A program made the position numbers and the translations under genes. Of a stretch of DNA of 64,000 nucleotides, positions 56,033 through 64,000 are shown in pieces; the first letter of the stretch is position 1, and every line of letters begins with the position of its first letter. Source of the DNA: an uncultured Roseovarius sp. GTDB taxonomy: Bacteria; Pseudomonadota; Alphaproteobacteria; Rhodobacterales; Rhodobacteraceae. The notes below the pieces were generated by a model. That model did not search any database, was not told where the DNA came from, and saw only the letters and a list, made by a program, of their open reading frames with translations. The stretch lies in assembly GCA_951812895.1 (NCBI GenBank), contig OX638333.1, positions 300,366 through 364,365 of the forward strand, written 5' to 3'.

Positions 56033-57121
56033 TCATTCTGCGGCCTCCTGATGCTGTGCGCTCTGTGCCTCGGCCCGGATGCAGCGGATCAGCTCAAGTT
56101 CTGACTGGAAATCCACGTAATGTGGCAGCTTGATATGTTCCAGAAACCCGGTCGCCTGGACGTTGTCCGCATGGCTCAGCACAAATTCCTCGTCCTGCGC
56201 GGGCGCGGCTTCGAAATCTTCCCCCAACTCGGCCCATCTGAGTGCGCGGTCCACCAGTGCGACGGACAGAGCCTTGCGTTCAGACTGACCGAAGATCAGC
56301 CCGTAGCCCCGGGTGAATTGCGGCGGCTCGGTCTTGGAACCGGTGAACTGATTGACGGTTTCGCATTCGGTCAGGGTGATCTCGCCGATCTCAATTGCAA
56401 AGCCCAGTTCGGGGATCTCCATCTCAACTGAAACGGCCCCGATGCGCAGCTCTCCGACAAAGGCATGGTTGCGCGCGTATCCACGTTGGGTGGAATAGGC
56501 CATACCAAGAAGAAACCCCTCATCGCCGCGGGCCAGCGCCTGCTGCCGTAAGCTGCGCGTGGCGGGGAATTCCAGCGGCTCGCGCGTCAAGTCGGGCGGT
56601 GGCGCATCATCCGGGGTCTCCTGCTGAATCAGACCGTCACGGTTCAGGAACCCGGTCACATGCGGTACCGGGTCATCCGATGCAGGTGCGCTCGCAGTTG
56701 CATCGACTTCGCCTTCGGCAGCCAGTTTGAAATCCAGCAGGCGATGCGTGTAGTCGAACGTGGGGCCCAGAATTTGCCCCCCGGGCACATCCTTGAACGT
56801 GGCTGAGATACGTCGATCACAGCGCATCGCGGCGGTATCAACCGGCTGGCTGGCGCCAAAGCGTGGCAAAGTGGTGCGATAGGCGCGGATCAGGAAAATC
56901 GCCTCGATCAGATCACCGCGCGACTGCTTGATTGCCAGTGCCGCCAGATCAGGATCGTACAGCGAACCCTCAGCCATGACCCGGTTGACCGCAAGGGAAA
57001 GCTGTTCGCGGATCTGCGCGACCGAAAGCTCGGTGACACTCTGATCCCCCCGGCGTTCTTCGGCCAGCCAGGCGTGGGCGTTATCAATGGCGCGTTCGCC
57101 GCCTTTCACTGCAACATACAT
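56033..57121 (-). CDS. phnI: Carbon-phosphorus lyase core subunit PhnI
   Basis: A 362-residue PhnI, which displaces adenine of ATP by the phosphonate to form the ribose 1-phosphonate triphosphate with PhnG, PhnH and PhnL. Family stretches are MYVAVKGGERAIDNAHAWL and LIEAIFLIRAYRTTLPRFG, with the later LPHYVDFQSELELIR. Its start overlaps the phnH stop by one base (TGATG). Confidence 0.95.
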   Translation of the reverse strand: MYVAVKGGERAIDNAHAWLAEERRGDQSVTELSVAQIREQLSLAVNRVMAEGSLYDPDLAALAIKQSRGDLIEAIFLIRAYRTTLPRFGASQPVDTAAMRCDRRISATFKDVPGGQILGPTFDYTHRLLDFKLAAEGEVDATASAPASDDPVPHVTGFLNRDGLIQQETPDDAPPPDLTREPLEFPATRSLRQQALARGDEGFLLGMAYSTQRGYARNHAFVGELRIGAVSVEMEIPELGFAIEIGEITLTECETVNQFTGSKTEPPQFTRGYGLIFGQSERKALSVALVDRALRWAELGEDFEAAPAQDEEFVLSHADNVQATGFLEHIKLPHYVDFQSELELIRCIRAEAQSAQHQEAAE

Positions 57122-57693
57122 CAGGCGGCCTCCACTTTGGTGGACCTGGGCAAGGCGGCAATCCTGTCCCGGGCGGTGAAGTAGAAATCCAAACCTTGCG
57201 GATAGAGGGCGGCGTTCTGCTGAAATGCATCCGTCTCGGGCAGGGACAGATGTGTCACTTCGCGAATGCCAGGGCCCGAGAGTACCGTCCCTTCCGGTGC
57301 AAGGTTGTCCTGTTCGACAATCAGCGTCGCCGAGCGGTCAGGATATTCAGGCGTACCCATTGAAAAATCAAAGATCGGGTGCAGATCTGGCCAGCGCCCC
57401 AGGGCAAACTGCGCTTCTGACTTTGAGGTGGTGACAGGTGCGCCGGTGTGGAACGCGATCCAGTTTCGAATCATCGGATTGTCAATTGAGGCACCCAGCC
57501 AGACCGGTGTTTGCGCATCACACAGCGTGAGCAGTAAGGTTCCCGCCGCAACAGACAAAGGGGGTGGCGGCACAGCACCCCTCAAGGTCCCGATCCGTCC
57601 CGGCCGCGCCATCACATCAAGACAAGCGCGAAACGCAAATGCGGCATCGCGTGCTTCATCGGCAAAGCCACCGCCCAGTGTATTCGGTGTCAT
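57121..57693 (-). CDS. phnH: Carbon-phosphorus lyase core subunit PhnH
   Basis: A 190-residue PhnH subunit. The family start reads GFADEARDAAFAFRACLDVMARPGRIG, and the C-terminal segment has GPGIREVTHLSL. PhnH is part of the core complex with PhnG, PhnI and PhnJ. Overlap of 4 bases with phnG, and one base with phnI. Confidence 0.95.
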   Translation of the reverse strand: MTPNTLGGGFADEARDAAFAFRACLDVMARPGRIGTLRGAVPPPPLSVAAGTLLLTLCDAQTPVWLGASIDNPMIRNWIAFHTGAPVTTSKSEAQFALGRWPDLHPIFDFSMGTPEYPDRSATLIVEQDNLAPEGTVLSGPGIREVTHLSLPETDAFQQNAALYPQGLDFYFTARDRIAALPRSTKVEAA

Positions 57694-58133
57694 GCGTCCT
57701 CTCCGCGTACAAGTGTGAAGAAATCAACCTTGGTTGCCGCCGCCTTGCCTGCGCGGCTGGTGCGGCGGCTAACCTCTTCGGCCTGCAAGGGCGTAAGAAG
57801 CTTATCTTGTAAAACCGCTGCATTAGCAGACTGCAAAATTGCGTCTGCAAGGGCTGCAATCTCGGCCTTGGATTTGTCCCGGCCCTGGACATAGGCGTGT
57901 CCAACCGAGCCGCAATCAGTCAGGCGCAAGGCACAGCGCGTCACCGTCATCTCACCCAGATTGAACGCGGCCCCCGTGCCGCCCGTGCGCCCGCGCAGCA
58001 TTACACCGCCCACTTCAGGTGCGCGGAGCCACGAAAACGCCGGGGTCATTCCGGTCTCGGCCCACAGTGCCTTCAACCGATCTTCGGGTGCCCGGGCCAA
58101 AAGTCCCATCCAGGTTTGTCTTTCTTTCGTCAT
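57690..58133 (-). CDS. phnG: Carbon-phosphorus lyase core subunit PhnG
   Basis: A 147-residue PhnG subunit, the first gene of the lyase operon (phnG, H, I, J, K, L, N, M). Marks are RQTWMGLLARAP, GRTGGTGAAFNLGEMTVTRCALR, and GHAYVQGRDKSKAE. It lies divergently to phnF with about 114 bases between the starts; the three TAGACA half-sites begin right at its start codon, so PhnF probably represses it. Confidence 0.95.
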   Translation of the reverse strand: MTKERQTWMGLLARAPEDRLKALWAETGMTPAFSWLRAPEVGGVMLRGRTGGTGAAFNLGEMTVTRCALRLTDCGSVGHAYVQGRDKSKAEIAALADAILQSANAAVLQDKLLTPLQAEEVSRRTSRAGKAAATKVDFFTLVRGEDA

Positions 58134-58178
58134 TTAGACACCTTTTCGAGTTGTCTAATTTTCTATACAACTAGACAA
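58134..58178. promoter_or_regulatory. Candidate PhnF operator: three TAGACA half-sites in the phnG-phnF gap
   Basis: TTAGACA (58134-58140), TTGTCTAA (58151-58158) and TAGACAA (58172-58178) form alternating inverted half-sites in the 114-base gap. Spacings are 17 and 20 bases between like positions. The pattern suits a GntR-type dimer binding more than once. The last half-site is followed by AT-rich sequence. The assignment to PhnF is by position. Confidence 0.6.
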
Positions 58179-58247
58179 ATATATGTCAGTCTGACGCGAG
58201 TCTCACAAGTCGAGTTTTGTGAATTATTGGTGACAAACGAGGTAGAC

Positions 58248-58961
58248 ATGTCCCGGATCCCAGTCTGGAAAACCATCGCCCGGCAGATGACAGATGAGAT
58301 CGCGTCCGGGCACTATGCGCCCGGAGACAAGTTGCCAACCGAGGCATCGCTTTCGGCGCGGTTCGGCGTCAACCGGCACACGGTGCGCCGGGCTCTGGCT
58401 TCGTTGAACGAGGCCGGCCTTTCCTATTCACGAAGAGGGGCCGGGGTGTTCGTCGCAACCGCGCCTACTGACTATGCAATCGGCCGTCGTGTGCGGTTCC
58501 ATCAGAATCTGGCCGCCGCTGGTAAGCTCCCGAATACCTCCACCTTGCGGCTTGAAACGCGGTCAGCGGATACGCGCGAAGCCGAGGCACTCAACCTTGT
58601 ACCCGGCTCTAAGGTCGTTGTGTATGAACGACTGTCCAGTGCCGATAATGCGCCTATCGCCCTGTCCCGGTCGGTTTTCCCGGCGGAGCGGTTTCCTGGT
58701 CTGTTGGACAAACTAAAGAAAATCGGATCAGTGACTGCTGCACTCAATGATGAAGGGCTGGATGATTATCTGCGTGCGTCAACCCGGTTGACTGCAAAAT
58801 CCGCAACTGCGGTGCAAGCCCTGCATTTGCGTATCGTCCAGGGGAGCCCCATCCTGCGGACCGTCAGCCTGAATACCGATAAAGCGGGACAACCCATCGA
58901 ATACGGTCACACCTGGTTTGCCGGTGATCGTGTCACTCTGACCGTATCGCATGATGAATAG
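58248..58961 (+). CDS. phnF: Phosphonate utilisation GntR-family regulator PhnF
   Basis: A 237-residue GntR/HutC-type repressor. The winged helix-turn-helix is ARQMTDEIASGHYAPGDKLPTEASLSARFGVNRHTVRRALASLNEAGL and the C-terminal UTRA ligand domain follows. The ATG at 58248 has GAGG seven bases upstream; a longer frame from 57897 is not supported. It is divergent from phnG. Its 3' end overlaps the convergent hexapeptide transferase gene by 55 bases. The likely operators lie just upstream (see the 58134-58178 entry). Confidence 0.93.
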   Translation: MSRIPVWKTIARQMTDEIASGHYAPGDKLPTEASLSARFGVNRHTVRRALASLNEAGLSYSRRGAGVFVATAPTDYAIGRRVRFHQNLAAAGKLPNTSTLRLETRSADTREAEALNLVPGSKVVVYERLSSADNAPIALSRSVFPAERFPGLLDKLKKIGSVTAALNDEGLDDYLRASTRLTAKSATAVQALHLRIVQGSPILRTVSLNTDKAGQPIEYGHTWFAGDRVTLTVSHDE

Positions 58962-59584
58962 GGCTTGGTCTCTTCGTATTTTTCGAGAAAAGCGGACGCG
59001 CTCAAAGATCGAAAATCGTCAAGCGCCTTGCGTATCACATTGTGCGGCCAGTCCCACCAGGCCAACGCAATCAACCGCTCGGCAATATTGGGCGGCTGGC
59101 GTTCGCGCATGGTGCGGGCGGGGATGCCTGCGACAATGGTGTAGGGCGCGACATCCCGGGTCACCACTGACCCTGTTGCAACAACAGCGCCGTCATGCAC
59201 TGTCACCTCAGGGCGGATCACAGCGTTGTGGCCGATCCACGTATCGTTGCCCAGAGTGCATCGGCGCGAGGCGCGATGTGCAAAGAATCCCTCATCGTGC
59301 TCTGCATCTTCCCAGTAGTCTGCAGGCCGATACATGAAGTGATGTAGCGACGCCCGGTCAAGCGGATGATCCGAGGGGCCGATACGTGCATGACTGGCGA
59401 TGTTACTGAACTTCGCGATGCTGGCATTGGCGATATCGGCGCAGCGGTCGGTATAGCTGTAATCGCCGATATCGGAATTCAGCACGCGACTTCCCGGTCC
59501 AATGGAAACAAAACGCCCGAAGCGACTGTCGGCGATGTCACATCCAGCCCCGATTCGGGGATCGCGTGGGCTCAGCGTGCCCAT
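58907..59584 (-). CDS. Phosphonate-associated hexapeptide-repeat transferase
   Basis: A 225-residue left-handed beta-helix (hexapeptide repeat) protein. Repeat patterns are visible as DSRFGRFVSIGPGSRV and later NDTWIGHNAVIRPEVTVHDGAVVATGSVVTRDVAPYTIVAGIPARTMR. This is the hexapeptide-repeat group found in phosphonate operons, similar to acyltransferases such as the xenobiotic acetyltransferases. The substrate is unknown. Its start overlaps the phnE2 stop by 13 bases, and its stop overlaps phnF by 55 bases. Confidence 0.87.
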   Translation of the reverse strand: MGTLSPRDPRIGAGCDIADSRFGRFVSIGPGSRVLNSDIGDYSYTDRCADIANASIAKFSNIASHARIGPSDHPLDRASLHHFMYRPADYWEDAEHDEGFFAHRASRRCTLGNDTWIGHNAVIRPEVTVHDGAVVATGSVVTRDVAPYTIVAGIPARTMRERQPPNIAERLIALAWWDWPHNVIRKALDDFRSLSASAFLEKYEETKPYSSCDTVRVTRSPANQV

Positions 59585-60972
59585 GGGGCGTTCTCAAGAT
59601 AGCGCTTCAGGCCTGCCCCGGCGAAACGTGACTTGCCGCGTTTTGTTGGTTCCCCTCCGGCGATCAGGCGTCGCCGCAGGATACCTGACAGCCAATCCAT
59701 AATCATGACCATCAGGATCACCAGGATAATGTAATAGGTGACCTCTTCCCAGTCTTTCTGGGTGATCATCGCCTGCGTCAGCAGCAACCCGATCCCGCCA
59801 CCGGTGATCGCGCCGATGATGGTGGCCGAACGAGTGTTGGATTCCAGATAGTAGAGGATCTGACTCAGCAAGACCGGCGTAATCTGTGGGATCACACCGA
59901 AACGGTAACGCTGAACAGGCTTGGCACCGGTTGATTGCACGCCTTCGATCTGTTTCTTGTCAACATTCTCAAGCGCTTCCGAGAACATCTTGCCAAACGT
60001 TCCGGAATCGGTCAGCAGGATCGCCAGTGCGCCGGTCAGCGGCCCCGGACCAAAAGCGCGGGCCAGAACAATCGTCCAGATCAGCGCGTCGACACCGCGT
60101 AAGAAGTCAAACACCCGGCGAAAGGCAAAGCGTACACTGCGCAGCGGGGTGAAATTCCGCGCGGCCAGAAACCCCATCGGAAGTGCAACGATTGCCGCGC
60201 CCAGCGTGCCCAGGAATGCCATCAGAATGGTTTCGAAAATGGCCCAGAACACCTCGCCATGGCGCCACATCGCATTGTTGATAAAGTCTTCCCACATGGC
60301 TGACAGGTTTGATTGACCTGGTTCCAGCTGATCCGAAGAAACTGCGAGCCCCACGATATCCGTGAAGGATCGTCCGTGAAACGGGCTATCCAAAGTGAAG
60401 AAGAACAACTCCCATCCCGCAAAGTAACGCAAGACTTCTGTGCGATTGCGGGTGATGGTCAAACGACCTTCATCTGTGGTGATTGTCACCCGGTTTTTTG
60501 AGGCGTTGATCCAGTCAGGCAGCGGGCCATCGGGAAACGTGGTGGCCACCCCGCTACGCCCTGGATTGGCGGTGATCAGGCCATAGCCGGGAATGTCATA
60601 GTGGATTTCTTCGTCCGCGTACTTGACCACATGGCCATTGCCCAAGTCGATCACCGTGTCTTCGCCCAGCGAAACCCAATCGGGCGCTGTGCCTTCCGGA
60701 TAAGTACCTTTTCGTTCGCCCTCGATCGCAACCGTTACCGTGCCTGAACGGTTGTCCCGGCTCACGTGGGTTTTGTAACTATAGCTGTCGGCGACCAGCG
60801 TCCTAGCATTGTCCAAGCTCGCGCGGCTTGTCAGCCCAAGCACGTCAAAGGCAAAGAATATATAAAGCAAATAAGCCAACGCCAGTGTCGGCAACCCAAA
60901 TGCAAACAGCCGTTTACGGGAGAAGAGCTGTTCTGCGGCAAGTTTCTGAGCTTGAACTGTAGCAGTCGTCAT
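59572..60972 (-). CDS. phnE: Phosphonate ABC transporter permease PhnE2 (long form)
   Basis: A 466-residue permease, much longer than the usual 260-290 because of a periplasmic-type insertion of about 170 residues between the first membrane helix and the next one. The C-terminal half has the standard phosphonate permease core with the EAA-like loop around SEALENVDKKQIEGVQSTGAKPVQRYRFGVIPQ. Overlaps: 4 bases with phnE1 and 13 bases with the hexapeptide gene. Confidence 0.9.
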   Translation of the reverse strand: MTTATVQAQKLAAEQLFSRKRLFAFGLPTLALAYLLYIFFAFDVLGLTSRASLDNARTLVADSYSYKTHVSRDNRSGTVTVAIEGERKGTYPEGTAPDWVSLGEDTVIDLGNGHVVKYADEEIHYDIPGYGLITANPGRSGVATTFPDGPLPDWINASKNRVTITTDEGRLTITRNRTEVLRYFAGWELFFFTLDSPFHGRSFTDIVGLAVSSDQLEPGQSNLSAMWEDFINNAMWRHGEVFWAIFETILMAFLGTLGAAIVALPMGFLAARNFTPLRSVRFAFRRVFDFLRGVDALIWTIVLARAFGPGPLTGALAILLTDSGTFGKMFSEALENVDKKQIEGVQSTGAKPVQRYRFGVIPQITPVLLSQILYYLESNTRSATIIGAITGGGIGLLLTQAMITQKDWEEVTYYIILVILMVMIMDWLSGILRRRLIAGGEPTKRGKSRFAGAGLKRYLENAPWAR

Positions 60973-61835
60973 TGAGCCCGCCCCTCGGTTAGCTTGTGGC
61001 GCAGTGCCGAAGATGCCTGGTCAACGGCGACAATCGTCAGGAAAAGAAGTGTGAAGATGGCAGCGGCCTCATCATATTTACCTTGCCCCCAGCTCATCGC
61101 ATTTTTCAGCTCGTAGCCAATGCCGCCCGCCCCGACAAAGCCCAGAATGGCCGAAGCACGGATATTGATCTCAAACCGCAGCAGCGCATAACTCAGGTAA
61201 TTCGGGCTGACCTGTGGGATAACCCCCAGCACCATACGCTGGCTCCAGCTGGCGCCGACCGACGCCAGGCCCTCGACCGGTTTCAGATCGGCATTCTCAT
61301 TGACCTCAGAAAACAGCTTACCCAATGCGCCAGCGGTATGAAACGCAATCGCAATCATCGCCGGAACGGGCCCGCCACCCAGCACGAAGATCAGCACCAG
61401 GGCAATGACGATTTCGGGCACCGCGCGCATGATATCCATCACCCGCCGGAACACCGGAATCAGACGCGGCCAGCGTGCCAGTCCACGCGTGCTCAACAAC
61501 GACAGAACAATGGCAATTAATGCACCGGCTAAGGTTGCGGCCCCGGCAATGTTAACCGTCTCCAAAAGCGCTGGCGCAAAGTGGATTAGGTGCCCGGGCA
61601 ACAAGGCCAGTTTTTCGGCGGCTTCAGACAGAACTTCAGCAGGAAAGTCGAATACCCGGTGCAGGCCGTCCCAGAAACCACCGGCGTTGCGCTGATCGGC
61701 CAAGTCGAACCCGCCGACCATAAGAGCAACGAAAAGCAAAAGCAGAATGCCGCCATACATCCGCTTGCGCCGCGTCTGGGCCAGATAGTCGACCCGTATC
61801 TGCGAGATGCCGTTTGGGCTCGCGCTTTCACTCAT
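60969..61835 (-). CDS. phnE: Phosphonate ABC transporter permease PhnE1
   Basis: A 288-residue permease with the phosphonate-type core. The EAA-loop region is SEVNENADLKPVEGLASVGASWSQRMVLGVIPQVSPNYL. Paired with PhnE2, it would form the membrane pore of the PhnCDE transporter. A GC-rich hairpin lies in the 66-base gap between phnD and this gene. Confidence 0.93.
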   Translation of the reverse strand: MSESASPNGISQIRVDYLAQTRRKRMYGGILLLLFVALMVGGFDLADQRNAGGFWDGLHRVFDFPAEVLSEAAEKLALLPGHLIHFAPALLETVNIAGAATLAGALIAIVLSLLSTRGLARWPRLIPVFRRVMDIMRAVPEIVIALVLIFVLGGGPVPAMIAIAFHTAGALGKLFSEVNENADLKPVEGLASVGASWSQRMVLGVIPQVSPNYLSYALLRFEINIRASAILGFVGAGGIGYELKNAMSWGQGKYDEAAAIFTLLFLTIVAVDQASSALRHKLTEGRAQ

Positions 61836-61858
61836 CTCTGCCCCCGCTCATAATAATA

Positions 61859-61884
61859 CGGACCCCCGGTGCGCCGGAGGCCCG
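61859..61884. promoter_or_regulatory. Intercistronic hairpin after phnD
   Basis: CGGACCCCCGG (61859-61869) pairs with CCGGAGGCCCG (61874-61884) over 11 bp, and two positions are G-U pairs on the minus strand. The loop is four bases. It lies directly after the binding-protein gene in the phnC-phnD-phnE transcript. Confidence 0.6.
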
Positions 61885-61901
61885 CGTTTTTGGTGCTGAA
61901 A

Positions 61902-62810
61902 TTAGTTTGACTTCAATTTCCGTGCTTCGATGATCACTTCGTAAGCGTCATGGGTGATCGGCATGAAGCCTTTGGCGTCGCCCTGCAACACGCCGTAGGC
62001 GCAATCGGGATCCATTGATTTAAGCGATGCCAGGAGACCAGTCATTTTGACTTTCACGTCCGAGGGCAGTTCCGAACGCACAACAAACGGTCCTTCGGGG
62101 ATCGGCTTGGACTGCCAGATCTGCACCAGGTCATTCATATCGATCAGTCCGGCATCGACGGCTTTGCGCAGGGCACCGGAGTTGTAGCCGTCTTCCCATT
62201 CACCCAGACCATCCGCCCAGGTCACGCCGCCATGCACGTCGCCATTGTTCACGGCCACGATTGTTTGCTCATGGCCGCCTGTGAACTTCACTTCTTCAAA
62301 GTAATCGCCTGAGGTCATGGTCGAACCGGTTGCTTCAGGGATTTCGATGGAGGGGATCAGGAAACCCGATGTAGAGTTGGGATCACCAAAGCCGAAAACT
62401 TTGCCCTTCATGTCTTCCAGCGAAGTGATGCCGCTGTCCTTGCGCGCAAAGCCAACTGAGTAATAGCCAAACCCGCCATCATTGTTGACCTTGACCAGGA
62501 TTGGCTCGACCGCGTCGGGATCGCTCAGATAAGTCTTTGCATAGCCGGAGGCACCCAGCCAGGCCATATCGATCGTGCCACCCAGAAGTCCCTGGATCAC
62601 GCCGTTGTAATCGGCAGGTGCGAACAGTTTGGTTTCAACACCCAGTAGATCTTCGGTCATGGTACGCAGGCATTCATTGCTGTTCAGACGGTCCTGAGCG
62701 TTCTCGCCGCCCAGAATTCCGATGCGGAACTCAGTGATCTTGCCGTCTTCGGCGACAACCGGAGCCGACAGAAAGGTAGTTGCCAGCATGGCAGCAATCA
62801 GTTTTTTCAT
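61902..62810 (-). CDS. phnD: Phosphonate ABC transporter substrate-binding protein PhnD
   Basis: A 302-residue PhnD-type binding protein with a signal peptide (LIAAMLATTFLSAPVVA). Conserved stretches: FRIGILGGENAQDRL, MTEDLLGVETKLFAPADYNGVIQGLLGGTIDMAWLGASGYA, and ANDFGDPNSTSGFLIP-like segments. It delivers phosphonates to PhnCE. The ATG at 62810 follows AGGAGA. Confidence 0.95.
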   Translation of the reverse strand: MKKLIAAMLATTFLSAPVVAEDGKITEFRIGILGGENAQDRLNSNECLRTMTEDLLGVETKLFAPADYNGVIQGLLGGTIDMAWLGASGYAKTYLSDPDAVEPILVKVNNDGGFGYYSVGFARKDSGITSLEDMKGKVFGFGDPNSTSGFLIPSIEIPEATGSTMTSGDYFEEVKFTGGHEQTIVAVNNGDVHGGVTWADGLGEWEDGYNSGALRKAVDAGLIDMNDLVQIWQSKPIPEGPFVVRSELPSDVKVKMTGLLASLKSMDPDCAYGVLQGDAKGFMPITHDAYEVIIEARKLKSN

Positions 62811-62861
62811 TTTAGTTCTCCTGTGGTTAAGCCCCGTCATTGGTATCATTGGAGCATGGTC

Positions 62862-62884
62862 CCTCAGGCCGGGACGGCCTGAGG
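62862..62884. promoter_or_regulatory. Hairpin spanning the phnC stop codon
   Basis: CCTCAGGCC (62862-62870) pairs perfectly with GGCCTGAGG (62876-62884) with a five-base loop. The phnC stop codon lies inside the left arm. It may affect the phnC-phnD mRNA. Confidence 0.45.
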
Positions 62885-63664
62885 CAACGGATGGTGAATT
62901 TCAGTTGATGTTGTGGCTTCACTAAAGCTCGCATCGGCGCCGTAGATATCGCGGGCCACCGATGTGGTCAGTTGCTCCGGTGTCCCGTCAAACACGATCC
63001 TGCCTGCGCGCATCCCGATCACACGGTCGCAATAACGTCGCGCGGTATCGAGCGTGTGCAGGTTGGCAATGACCATACGCCCGTCTTCTTCATGGATACG
63101 ACGTAGTGTCTCCATGACCACCTGCGCATTCATCGGATCAAGGCTGGCAATCGGCTCGTCGGCCAAAATGATCCTTGGGTCCTGCATCAACGCCCGGGCA
63201 ATCGCGACCCGTTGTTGCTGGCCACCCGACAAGGCCTCGGCCCGTTTGGAGGCATTTTCCGCAATGCCAAGGCGGTCCAGAATATCGATCGCCAGGTGAA
63301 TGTCGTTATTCGGATACAGATTGAACAAGGTCGCCAAAGTGGATCGGCGGTTCAACGTGCCGTGCAGAACGTTTGAAACCACATCCATACGTGGAACAAG
63401 ATTGAACTGCTGAAAGATCATTGCGCATTGCGACTGCCAGGCGCGTTTGTCTGACCCGCGCAGCGAGAGAATGTCCTGCCCCTCGAAGATGACACGACCT
63501 TCGGTCGCATCAGTCATCCTGTTCAAGATGCGCAAAAGGGTGGATTTTCCCGCTCCAGAGCGACCGATGATGCCGATCATGGCTGGTGTTCTAACTTCGA
63601 AACTGGCCGCGTCGACAGCCGTATTGCTGCCGAAGCTCTTCGATAAATTGTCGATGTGCAGCAT
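62864..63664 (-). CDS. phnC: Phosphonate ABC transporter ATP-binding protein PhnC
   Basis: A 266-residue ABC ATPase with Walker [10 protein letters not shown], signature [15 protein letters not shown] and Walker B IILADEP. It opens with [17 protein letters not shown]. It is the first gene of the phnC-D-E1-E2 operon. The start has GGGGGAAG upstream. Confidence 0.95.
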   Translation of the reverse strand: MLHIDNLSKSFGSNTAVDAASFEVRTPAMIGIIGRSGAGKSTLLRILNRMTDATEGRVIFEGQDILSLRGSDKRAWQSQCAMIFQQFNLVPRMDVVSNVLHGTLNRRSTLATLFNLYPNNDIHLAIDILDRLGIAENASKRAEALSGGQQQRVAIARALMQDPRIILADEPIASLDPMNAQVVMETLRRIHEEDGRMVIANLHTLDTARRYCDRVIGMRAGRIVFDGTPEQLTTSVARDIYGADASFSEATTSTEIHHPLPQAVPA

Positions 63665-64000
63665 GAACTTCCCCCGAAGACTTGCCGCCGCAATAAGAGG
63701 GTCATGAATCAGCTAGATGAATAATATTTTACTTTTATGTGACAATTGAAATTATTTCGTCAGGACTTCTCTGGCAGATAGTGAGAAAAACTGATCGCCA
63801 AGTCACCCCAATCAGGAATTGGACGCAGTGGCTCACAAACTTCCAGGCAGTAACCGCAAAGCACAAATGCGGAACTTTAGACCAAACGCCACTGCTGACT
63901 GGAAGGTTCGGACGTATCGGTGACCTCATAGCGAGCGAACGCTAAAGGTCGATTTGCGTGCGTAATGTGGCTGTTCATAACCAGCGCAGCATTTGTGAGT
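63665..64000. other. Upstream region of phnC, no gene called
   Basis: An AT-rich segment around 63720-63760 and then ordinary sequence to the window edge. A minus-strand stretch resembling half a Pho-box lacks the tandem repeat I would require. The short frames here are not protein-like. Confidence 0.45.

Noticed and set aside
63700-63780. Pho box upstream of phnC
   Set aside because: Only a partial TGTCA-like half-site without the tandem repeat.
63739-63945. Short plus-strand frame near the right edge
   Set aside because: No domain, poor start context, and composition typical of non-coding DNA.

Overview
The window reads as a chromosomal segment of an alphaproteobacterium, most probably a Rhodobacteraceae/roseobacter-type marine bacterium. 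That assignment is an inference from gene families and their company: DUF3572, DUF2161, DUF983 and DUF3108 proteins, a non-pyrrolysine MttB-like methyltransferase, a GlpSTPQV-type glycerol ABC transporter with its DUF2160 partner, and a complete C-P lyase (phn) cluster. No rRNA and no CRISPR array were seen. Two tRNAs are present (Tyr and Asn).

Layout. 1-8.3 kb: housekeeping and small genes (flavin reductase fragment, alpha/beta hydrolase, groES-groEL under a perfect CIRCE element, a TraB/GumN protein, a DUF2161 nuclease-fold protein, Mn-dependent pyrophosphatase). 8.5-10.4 kb: a membrane protein with a biotinyl/lipoyl-like N-terminus and MORN repeats, broken by a one-base shift in a homopolymer. 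10.9-20.2 kb: meaB, a DUF3108 protein, hrpB, an MttB-like methyltransferase, an EamA transporter, a HAD hydrolase, DUF3572, and a diguanylate cyclase with degenerate receivers. 20.2-22.2 kb: an EF-hand / ECF sigma / membrane protein / CpxP-like module. 22.4-28.2 kb: DUF983, NUDIX, a PhyH oxygenase plus dehydrogenase pair divergent from a LysR regulator, and a BlaI/M56 pair. 28.2-34.3 kb: the glycerol-type ABC operon. 34.4-37.9 kb: a methyltransferase overlapping an unusual fusion of an APH-type kinase with a PhyH-type dioxygenase. 38.1-43.3 kb: hisB-hisH, an AraC/MFS pair, a CoA-binding protein, rlmB and tRNA-Tyr. 43.5-48.7 kb: an OmpH-like protein, an IS110 relic, a cupin, a sensor kinase, an MBL hydrolase and tRNA-Asn. 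48.7-51.7 kb: a small phage-like patch (Dam-type methylase, an interrupted RuvC-like gene, an XRE regulator). 51.7-63.7 kb: the phosphonate locus, phnGHI-JKLNM divergent from phnF, and phnCDE1E2 plus a hexapeptide transferase converging on phnF.

How the genes work together. The phn locus encodes phosphonate uptake (PhnCDE), the PhnGHIJKL C-P lyase core, and the PhnM and PhnN accessory enzymes, under a GntR-type PhnF whose likely half-sites lie in the phnG-phnF gap. The glycerol-type operon is tightly coupled, with 4-base overlaps, and carries a strong hairpin just after the binding-protein gene. A comparable hairpin follows phnD. The most novel-looking element is the pair at 34.4-37.9 kb, where a kinase fold and an iron/2-oxoglutarate oxygenase fold are joined in one protein next to a methyltransferase.
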